A stretch of DNA of 64,000 bases from Cordilura impudica (taxonomy: Eukaryota; Arthropoda; Insecta; Diptera; Scathophagidae). The stretch's first letter is position 1; every line of letters begins with the position of its first letter. The notes beneath the pieces were generated by a model. That model had not been told where the DNA came from. It saw only the letters and a list, made by a program, of their open reading frames with translations, and ran no database searches. This document shows, in pieces, positions 56,480 through 64,000 of this stretch. Made by a program: the position numbers and the translations under genes. The stretch is taken from positions 4,270,001 to 4,334,000 of the forward strand of contig OY821519.1 in NCBI GenBank assembly GCA_963682025.1, read 5' to 3'.

Positions 56480-57365
56480 TTATTAAAACTCTTTCTTTCC
56501 TTATGCATATGAGTCCTGAATATCTCCGTGACTGCGTGACTTTGCGTGACTCTTTTAAAATTAATCTGTGGTCACAGAAAGTCTATGGACCAAGTTTCAG
56601 ATTGATTGGATGAGGGGAAATGGGGTTTAAATCACTCCGTGACTGTGCGTGACTAAGCGTGACTGTGCGTAACTACGTCAAAGTTAATCTTTTTTCACAG
56701 CAAGTCTATCGACCAAGTTTCAGATTGATCGGATAAGTGGAAATGTGTTTTAAATCACTCCGTGACTGTGCGTGACTATGCGTGACTGTGCGTGACTACC
56801 CCAAAATTAATCTATAGTCACAACAAGACTATGGACCAAGTTTCAGATCGATCGGATGAAGGAAAATGACATTTAGATCACTCCGTGACTGTGCATGACT
56901 ATGCGTGACTGTGCGTGACTATGTCAAAGTTAATCTTTTTTCACAGCAAGTCTATCGACCTAGCTTCAGATCGATCGGATAAGGGGAAATGGGTTTCAGA
57001 TCACTACGTGACTGCGCGTGACCATGCGTGACTGCGCGTGACAAAGTCAATGTTAATCTTTTTTCAACGGCAAGTGTATGGACCAAGTTTCAGATCGATC
57101 GGATGAAGGAAAATGACGTTTAGATCTCTCCGTGACTGTGCGTGAGTATGCATGACTATGCGTGACTGTGCGTTACTATGTCAAACTTAATATTTTTTCA
57201 CAGCAAATCTATCGACCAAGTTTCAGATCGATCGGATAAGGGAAATGGGTTTTACATCACTACGTGACTGCGCGTGACTATGCGTGACTGTGCGTGACTA
57301 CCCCAAAAATAATCTTGAGGGGGAATGGGGTCCACCCACGACAGACAGAGAGTAAGAGTTAAAAG
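56480..57365 (+). repeat. 123-bp tandem array with nested GCGTGACTNT microrepeats
   Basis: About six units; CACTCCGTGACTG or CACTACGTGACTG starts at about 56633, 56756, 56879, 57002, 57125 and 57258. Most spacings are 123 bp; the last is 133 because of one extra GTGACTATGC microunit. Each unit holds AAGTTTCAGATCGATCGGAT and two to four GCGTGACT copies. Diverged, inverted relatives are at 36480-37080. Confidence 0.9.
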
Positions 57366-57409
57366 TAAGAGTTTAAAAAAATTGTATAGAAAGAAAATTT
57401 TAGTCGTAT

Positions 57410-58015
57410 AGAACGAATATGCGATAGGGAAGGGGTCTGAGATCCAACTAATTGGGTATAGATATTAAGCATAGACAAACTTTGAGTGGCTTTTTTATTA
57501 TATTTTTTTTTTGCCTGCAGATCTGAAAAAATCACATCGGATGCATTTTTATATAGGGACTAATTCGAAAAATGGACCGATCATGACCATAATTGGTAGA
57601 GTTACCTCTTTTTTGCAAAAACATATGCAAACCCACTTTGAGAAAAACCTGCGCAATATTTTTGTTTTTTATATGTTAAAGTGAAGATCGGGAAGAGGCT
57701 TTATATGGGGCTACGATTGAAAACTGTCATATAGGCTTTATTTTGAGACTGCTGATTAATGAATGTAATAAACGCACACAAACTCAATATATGATAATTT
57801 GGATCTTATTAAGTCGATCTCAATAGTGTCGTCTTGAGGCCGATAGAAGCTTATATACAAAATTTAATTAAAATATCTATATATTTGATTACAAGGTTTA
57901 CATGAACGCACAGACGGACCGACATCTCTCAATCGACTCAGAAAGTGATCCTAAATCGATCGGTATAATAAAATGTTGATCTGCCTCAAATATTTTTGAT
58001 ATAATTGTATAATGA
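57410..58015 (-). repeat. Dispersed repeat A, copy 4
   Basis: Reverse complement of the repeat A interior, from TCCAACTAATTGGGTATAGA through AATCGACTCAGAAAGTGATC to ATTTTTGATATAATTG. Both termini are degraded. Confidence 0.7.
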
Positions 58016-58990
58016 TTCTTAGGATTTTGGAAGGAAACAGTAAGCGAAATTCTCGATAACGCCCTCTATTTTTATGTAAAAAAAAATATTTCACACTTTG
58101 TTAAAAAAATTAAGGCATTGTCAGTAGCAACAATTTCTTCTCTCAATTTTTTGGTAGGAACTCCGAAACTATAAGAGCTAGCGAGCTAAAATTTACACCA
58201 AGGGTTCGGCTTGAGCTCTACTAGTATTTTTTTTTTTCTAAAAAAAAGTCGAGAGGTTTTGACACCTGCCATACAAAGTAGATATTTTTCATAATATATA
58301 CAGAATTCGTTATTTAGAAAAAGGGGCAGTACAGACAAAAATAGGCGGTATTGGACAGGAAGGCGTGTTACCTTCTATCTCAAGTCCACATATTATTATC
58401 ATTGCGGAAATTTTGTGTTTAAATAAATGGAATATTTTAAAACAATATATGAATCTAATTAAAAACAAAACTATTAATTTGTTATTGTATTGCTATTGTA
58501 ATTTAAAAAAATTTAAATTTTTTTTATCGGTTGCAAACAATTTCTTAACAAACTGTATATAATTTCTATTAATAGAATAAATTAATTTTTATTATGTAAA
58601 AAATAAAATTGAATGGAATTTTTTTTCCCATAAAAACTGTCAGTTCTTAAAATTTTAAAAACGTTTAATAGTAAAATATGTTTCTTATGTATTAAAATTT
58701 GCATGACTGGGAATATTATTATTTTGAGCGAACTGAAAATCGTATCGTTATTGATCTATTTTGAATAATGGCACTAACTCCTATCTATAAACTGAACTCA
58801 ACTCTTGTGATTTAAATAAATAAATAAACTCATTGAATATTAAATTAGCACCTTCATAATAAAATTCAAAAATTGGTAGGAGTAATTTCAAGTTTTCAAA
58901 AATATTCATACTGAAACTTTAGTAAAATGAGAAACCCGTTTTATAACAATTCTTCAAATGAACGCATAGGCCGTAGTTGTAAAGAAAATA
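58016..58990. other. AT-rich intergenic sequence upstream of cuticle gene 5
   Basis: No recognised content. Confidence 0.4.
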
Positions 58991-58999
58991 TTTAAACCC

Positions 59000-59007
59000 T
59001 ATAAAAA
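59000..59007 (+). promoter_or_regulatory. TATA box of cuticle gene 5
   Basis: CCCTATAAAAAGTC, about 84 bp before the ATG. Confidence 0.65.
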
Positions 59008-59083
59008 GTCTTGTCGGCAACGGTTATTCCACATACAATTTAAGTTCATAGCCACTAACTAGTCAAATCTAAAAACAATCAAT

Positions 59084-59470
59084 ATGAAATTCATCATTGT
59101 CTTCGCTGCTCTTTTCGCCGTTGCTTTAGCTGCTCCCCCTCAATCTGAAGTTCACATCGTGAGATCCGATTCTGATGTAGGACCCGAATCCTTCAACTAT
59201 GGGTAAGTAATTAAATCAATTGATTTCGAATTTACAGCTGACTAAATTTTATTATATTTCTTAATTTACAGTTATGAAACCAGTGATGGAACTCAAGCCG
59301 AAGCTGCCGGTCAATTGAAGAACATTGGCACCGAACAAGAAGCTATCTCTGTACAAGGGTCTTTCAAATGGGTTGCTGAGGATGGTCAAACTTACCAAGT
59401 TAACTATATTGCTGATGAAAACGGTTTCCAACCCCAAGGTGCTCATTTGCCCGTTGCCCCTGAAGCTTAA
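59084..59470 (+). CDS. Cuticle protein 5 (Lcp65A/RR-1 family)
   Basis: Exons 59084-59202 and 59272-59470; 69-nt intron, phase 2. 105 aa. Signal peptide [16 protein letters not shown], then APPQSEVHIVRSDSDVG. RR-1 domain: [55 protein letters not shown]. The segment FKWVAEDGQ differs from FRYIGDDGQ of proteins 3 and 4, and the N-terminal linker also differs, while exon ends and the intron are nearly the same as gene 3. Function as for the family: a secreted chitin-binding cuticle component. AATAAA at 59494-59499. It lies 4.4 kb from gene 4 in the same orientation. Confidence 0.97.
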
Positions 59471-59499
59471 GTCATGTTAGTTATTTATTTAGTAATAAA

Positions 59500-60026
59500 A
59501 TGTTTTTATTGTATTTGCGAAAACAATCATGTTTATTTATTTTGGATATACCAGCATATTAGATGCTATGTACTTGTCGAGCGGCTGCACATACATATAT
59601 GCGGTATACATAGGACCAATGAATGTCTAAAAATACGGTATAGAAATCCAATATCCGTAGTAATTTGCTGAATGGTATAAATCTTAATACATCCTTCTCT
59701 TTTTCTCGTGAAGAAGACATAAAAAATCCCTAATTCTTATGCAGGATGTTTTTCTAAACCATTAAGTTAATGCTGTGATATATATCACACATTTGTAGAC
59801 ACAATAGGGTTTATTGATGAAAAGTGATAAGTCACAAAAATAAAATACTGAAATAATGAACGTTTAAGTTCTAAAAAATTTGGAAAGTAAGACTTTAACG
59901 AGAAATAGAAATGTGGCTTATCATGCTATTACATTAATTTAACTTAAAAAATATCTAATTTATAAAAGAAACACTTTCAGTATTTTTTTTTTTTGCGATT
60001 TTCTAATAAAGAGATTAATGATGTTA
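59500..60026. other. AT-rich sequence, no gene seen
   Basis: No recognised content. Confidence 0.4.
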
Positions 60027-60202
60027 TCTATAATATTAATAGGCAAGGCGATATCTTGTTACCGATGCTACTGTGTCAGTATTAATCCTATTTTAACCAC
60101 ACATGCAGCATTTGAAAGGTATTTCCTTTTAGCTGTCCACTAGATTTACAGATTTACAGATTTTAAAATTTTAAATTTTTTTTGGAGTAAACTGCATTTA
60201 AA

Positions 60203-62102
60203 CCCAGTTGGCAAAATCGTCGTAGACGACATTGTCTTTAACGATTCCATTTTATAATTTGTCACGCACGACATTTGTCGATGAAGTTTTCTGTATCGCC
60301 GATATAATGGATATTTTCATTAACGTCAAGCTGGGAGACAAATTACTCAGATGGTCGTGTATCACATCCCGTTGAGGACAAATTCAGCGACAAATATCTA
60401 TATTGTCGTGTATTAAGGTCCGTCGACGACAATATGAGCGACAACGTCTTGTGTATGTCGTCCGTCAAACTTTGTTAAGGACAAGTTAAGCGACAATGTC
60501 TATAAGTTGTTCGTGCAGATATTTAAAAAAAAATTTAGTTAACGACCAGCTGGATGATAAATAACTTATACGGTCGTGTATCGAATTCTATTGACGAAAA
60601 ATTACGCGAAAAAATTCAGTTTGGTGAGGAAACTGTCGTCAGTCATACTCCGTTAGCGACATGATGAGCGACGTGTCTTTAAGTGGTCGTATATAAGCTT
60701 GGCGTGTAAAAAAAGTAAAATAACATGACTTAATAACGGCTGCAAGACAAAACAAAAAAATTAGATAAATTATTATGATGTGTAAAAAATCTTCGCTAAC
60801 GACAGGATAAGCGACAAAGGCCTGAAAGTTGTCATATACATAGTTTAATAGTAAATAGTTTTATATAACTATGATGGTCATTTAAGATATACGGAAATTT
60901 TTTCAAAGTTTTATATGGTAAATATTTTTCAAGACGTGAACAAATTACAGCGTTATACTTAACAATAAAAAAAAAATCTCTTTAAAATACATTTTATATA
61001 GAATCTACAAAGAAGGAGGGACATACACATGAAGACTTAAGACATAAGAGAACTACGGGTTATCTTTCGTCGAATCAAAGATACCTACAACAAAAAGAAG
61101 TCAAGAAAACATGACAAGGAAAACCGTTAAATGATAAAATATGCTTTCTACTTATACTTTGACAGCACTGATATAATTTATTTTTAAAAATTTATAATTA
61201 ATTACTAAAAATGTTTAATGCCCGTTTTCTCAATAGGCGATTATCTTTTATCCCAAGGAGAAACTGCCGATTAAAGAAATTTGGTTTTCTCAATGTCTGG
61301 TTTGCTTCTATTTTGTCGCAAAGCTAACCGACACTCATCTGCCAATAATTTATTTATCGTACAGATAAATTATTCTTTCAACTTTCATATCAATTTTGAG
61401 AGGCATTGCCAACTGAAAATAATTCTTCCAACTTTCATATGTATTTTGAGAGGCATTGCCAACTGAAAATAGTGTTTTTGTCGGTACATTGAGAAAACCA
61501 AAATTATTAACCGGTAGTTTATCGGTCCAATAAATTTATGTCCTGGTTAAGTAACAGGCAGTTTGACGATACATTGAGAAAACCGGCATAAGTCTATGTT
61601 TTTCTACACATTTTTTAATATTATTACCAATACAATCATTGACGACAAAGTAGAAGACGATAGATGATGACAGAACGTTAACCATAGTCGTTAATGCGAG
61701 CATTGATGAAAATATTTACAGTAATTCATATAATCGTTGACGACAAAGTGAGCGATATTGTCATCCATACAATCATTACCAAAAAAGCTGTGGACATTGT
61801 CGCCTATGTAATCGTTAATGACAAAGTGAACGATATTGACGCCTAAATAGTCGCTGACGATAATATGGTGGAATTAATCTTCTATAAAGTCGTCAGTGAA
61901 TATATAGAAGAACTTTTAATTTTTTTTTGCGTGAGCGATAAACAAAGCGACTTGGTCTCTCTTTTAGTCGTCCACGATTTTCGCGACATTTGTTCGAAAA
62001 AGTCTTTGACGATTTGTTCCGGCTATCCTACATTTGTCTTCAAAGACTTTACATTGTCATGCACCCATCATTAAGGATGTCTTGAAGACGTGGACAACTG
62101 GG
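60203..62102. mobile_element. 1.9-kb GACGACA-rich element inserted in the Helitron
   Basis: Ends CCCAGTTG / CAACTGGG, with a 2-bp AA overlap of the flanks. Both flanking zones (60210-60720 and 61630-62090) are degenerate tandem arrays of units of about 60 bp built on GACGACAA-GAGCGACA-TTGTC-GTCGT, partly in inverted orientation. A family H MITE sits at 61219-61588. No long conserved frame. It is a foldback-like or MITE-like element of unassigned superfamily. Confidence 0.65.
61219..61588. mobile_element. 370-bp Harbinger-like MITE (family H), copy 3
   Basis: TGCCCGTTTTCTCAAT ... ATTGAGAAAACCGGCA with TAA on both sides (61216-61218, 61589-61591). Same length as the other two copies. Confidence 0.9.
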
Positions 62103-62574
62103 AAGTTGCTACTGACACATACATAAAATTATACTATGCTATGTGTGTGTTTATGAAATTTGTTAATGTATTTGTAATAAAAATGAGTTTGTTTTTTTGT
62201 GCTGATTTGTGAATTGGCTATAGTTGATTAGCATACCTTTAGGGTCTTTATTTAATGAAAAATAAAATTTACTAGAATTTGCACTCGAATTTCGAGGGCT
62301 GGAATATGCTAGTTATAGTTATTCCTTCTAAAAAAAGACACAATTTTAAAATAATCATTGTTAAAGTGTTACTATTAAATAGTTTCTTTAATTTCTACTT
62401 CATTTTACAAGTCATTGTAGGAAGATTGATAAATTACACTAGTCAACAGTCAAAATGTACTCGGGATGCGATAATTTTTTCTGTGTATATAACCTTGACA
62501 TGAGCTCGAAAAACGCAATAAAAAATTTTTTTTTCGTTTGGTTTTTTTTTTTTTTTTTTTTTTAAATTTTAAAA

Positions 62575-64000
62575 ATTTTTTTTTGGTTAATTTGTTTCGT
62601 CCGGCATAACTCGGGAACCACTAGCCCGATTTAATTGAATTAAATTGTAAAAAATTTAAAATTACAATTCCCTTAATCTGTTTATATATTGTTTTCCTAT
62701 ACAAGCAACAGTTTCCAAGTTAAAAATGAATATATAAAGGAAAAAACTTATTTTTGCCTAAAAATTTAAATTTTTTTTTTTTAAAAATCCATAAAAAATC
62801 CCAAATGAAAAAAAATTTCAAATCTTATTACTTTTACGTAAAGATACATAACCTATGAGCAAAATAAGAGAAAGATCATGAAAATCGATGCACGCGTTTC
62901 GCTTTTATTCGCAATTGAGTAAAGGTATGAATTTAAAAAATTTGCTCGACATATGCACAACTTTGTCTATGGTAAGGTTTTTTCTTTTTTTTTATGATTC
63001 TCAGAATTAACAAAACGGAATAAACAAAGGGTTATTTAATTTTTATGATTGCGTAAGCAAAGTAATAAACGGTAATAAATGTGCGTGAACAATTAAAAGG
63101 AAAAAAGGAAAGGGGACTTTTTTTACTTATTTGGGTTTTCCGGTGACTACCTGTATGATTTTTTTACATAAATGCAACCCACATTTATTCGGAAAATTTA
63201 AGACTCACACATGGTGAAACAGGTATGTAGCCACCGTAAAAAAATATACACCCATTTATAAGTACCTGTCAGTAAAATACTAAACAATACACAGTACAAA
63301 TAGGTCTTCATTGATCGATTTTACTCATTCAACAAGTGTCGACGAACGCGATAGTTAAAATGAGCAAACGTTCGCGAGTATTTGAATGCAATACCAATCC
63401 AAGTAATTTTTGTTACATGTGCGGAGAATACGTTTGTGGAAAAAACAAGCGTTATTTTTCACCTAAATTGAGAGATTCATTTGAAGAGAGCTTCAATTTA
63501 AAGGTCTCAAACATAGATGAGCGGTGGACACCAAGTGCTTTATGTCCAAGGTGCTACGTACAGCTAAGTGACTCAAGGTAAGTGTAGATTACGAAATTCA
63601 AGAACATATATAACTTATTATTGCAATTCTTTCAGACGACAGCCGAGAATCATCATGCCAATGCTTTGGAGAGCTCCGCTTTGCCATGCAACAGATTGCT
63701 ACTTCTGTCTTAGCAAAAAAACAGGCGTGGGAAAAAATATACGATGGACTTACGCTGCTGTTTCAACAGTGAATTTTCCAGTGCCATTTTCCAAAGAACC
63801 AGTGGACCCGCAACCGCCCGTTTCAAGATGGGCATCTAATAATGAGGCGATACATCCATCATCAGATCCGGAGACAGTAGGAACCACATCAGAATGCGAG
63901 TCAACATATACATTGCATGGAGGTCAACGCTTATGTTCCCAAGCAGAACTGAACGATTGGGTTAGAGAATTGAAACTCTCCAAGGAAGATGCAGAGTTGC
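62575..64000 (+). mobile_element. Family D element, 5' part, cut by the window end
   Basis: 62595-62935 matches the inverted arms at 37755-38170 and 40140-40600: GCATAACTCGGGAACCACTA, ACGCGTTTCGCTTTTATTCG, AGTAAAGGTAT. The stretch up to 63330 matches the 5' flank of the deleted copy (GTGACTACCTGTATG-type, CAACAAGTGTC just before the gene). It then enters the gene at 63360. Confidence 0.75.
63360..64000 (+). CDS. ZAD-like zinc-cluster protein of family D, partial
   Basis: Exon 1 63360-63577, intron 63578-63635 (GTAAGT...TTTCAG, phase 2), exon 2 from 63636 running off the window. ATG 63360 gives MSKRSRVFECNTNPSNFCYM; the upstream GTG at 63336 is not a likely start. Residues 18-70 form a Cys4 cluster of ZAD-like spacing (FCYMCG ... 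LCPRC), followed by PMLWRAPLCHATDCYFC, a second Cys/His cluster, and a linker with Pro- and Ser-rich parts. The visible end SQAELNDWVRELKLSKEDAE corresponds to NLSQREAEK in the broken copy. No stop or shift is seen in about 190 codons, so this copy may be intact. The family resembles uncharacterised repetitive arthropod proteins. Inference: the DNA-binding N-terminus of a transposase whose catalytic part lies beyond the window. Confidence 0.72.

Larger units (their letters stand above)
60027..62312 (+). mobile_element. Non-autonomous Helitron (family R), copy 3, split
   Basis: Left part 60027-60202 starts TCTATAATATTAATAGGC after an A. Right part 62103-62312 ends GGAATATGCTAG before a T, with the hairpin CTCGAATTTCGAG at 62284-62296. 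The two halves match 38229-38594 continuously across the insertion point (GCATTTAAAGTTGCT). Confidence 0.78.

Overview
The window reads as nuclear DNA of a fly, most likely a calyptrate brachyceran (blow fly or house fly type). It is very AT-rich and its genes have short GT-AG introns of about 60-160 nt. The only clear host genes are five Lcp65A-type (RR-1 chitin-binding) cuticle protein genes of typical dipteran form. The rest is dominated by transposable elements of kinds familiar from flies: rosa-type DD41D mariner, Tc1, Tigger/pogo, hAT, MULE, Harbinger-type MITEs, Helitrons, a tRNA-derived SINE and jockey-like retroelements. There is no prokaryotic-style gene organisation. The genus is an inference.

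Layout. 1-1.43 kb: 21-bp minisatellite in two opposed arms. 1.6-2.8 kb: dead Tc1 element. 3.3-4.8 kb: inverted and tandem repeats. 5.2-5.5 kb: Tigger-like fragment. 5.6-6.35 kb: dispersed repeat A. 6.40-9.12 kb: complete hAT element with an 8-bp target duplication. 9.35-12.33 kb: older hAT, cut by a Harbinger-like MITE and a Helitron. 12.53-14.95 kb: complete Tigger-like element, itself cut by a 370-bp MITE. 16.23-20.66 kb: rosa-type mariner containing a complete 3.2-kb MULE whose transposase gene ends in a RING finger. 21.3-24.1 kb: degenerate hAT with a non-LTR ORF1 fragment inside. 26.8-27.2 kb: MITE C. 28.4-29.7 kb: second foldback-like minisatellite element. 30.2-30.55 kb: two head-to-head SINEs. 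31.3-31.8 kb: Helitron. 32.25-32.94 kb: mariner remnant.

34.6-59.5 kb holds the cuticle protein cluster (five genes at 34.65-35.08, 47.5-48.0, 53.0-53.4, 54.3-54.65 and 59.1-59.5 kb), spread apart by transposons. Among these are an internally deleted element of an unassigned family with long inverted termini (37.7-40.6 kb), a jockey-like reverse transcriptase split by two MITEs (42.8-45.1 kb), a Tc1-like remnant (51.2-51.9 kb) and a 123-bp tandem array (56.5-57.3 kb). 60.0-62.3 kb is a Helitron split by a 1.9-kb GACGACA-rich element that holds another 370-bp MITE. The window ends inside a second, apparently less damaged copy of the unassigned family; its first exon and the start of its second are visible.

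The cuticle genes are probably co-regulated, since each has a TATA box and the same exon structure, and two of them form an inverted pair. The transposons act independently, but their nesting gives a relative insertion history. In at least six cases removing the inserted element and one target-site copy restores a reading frame or repeat exactly, which fixes the boundaries without any database.
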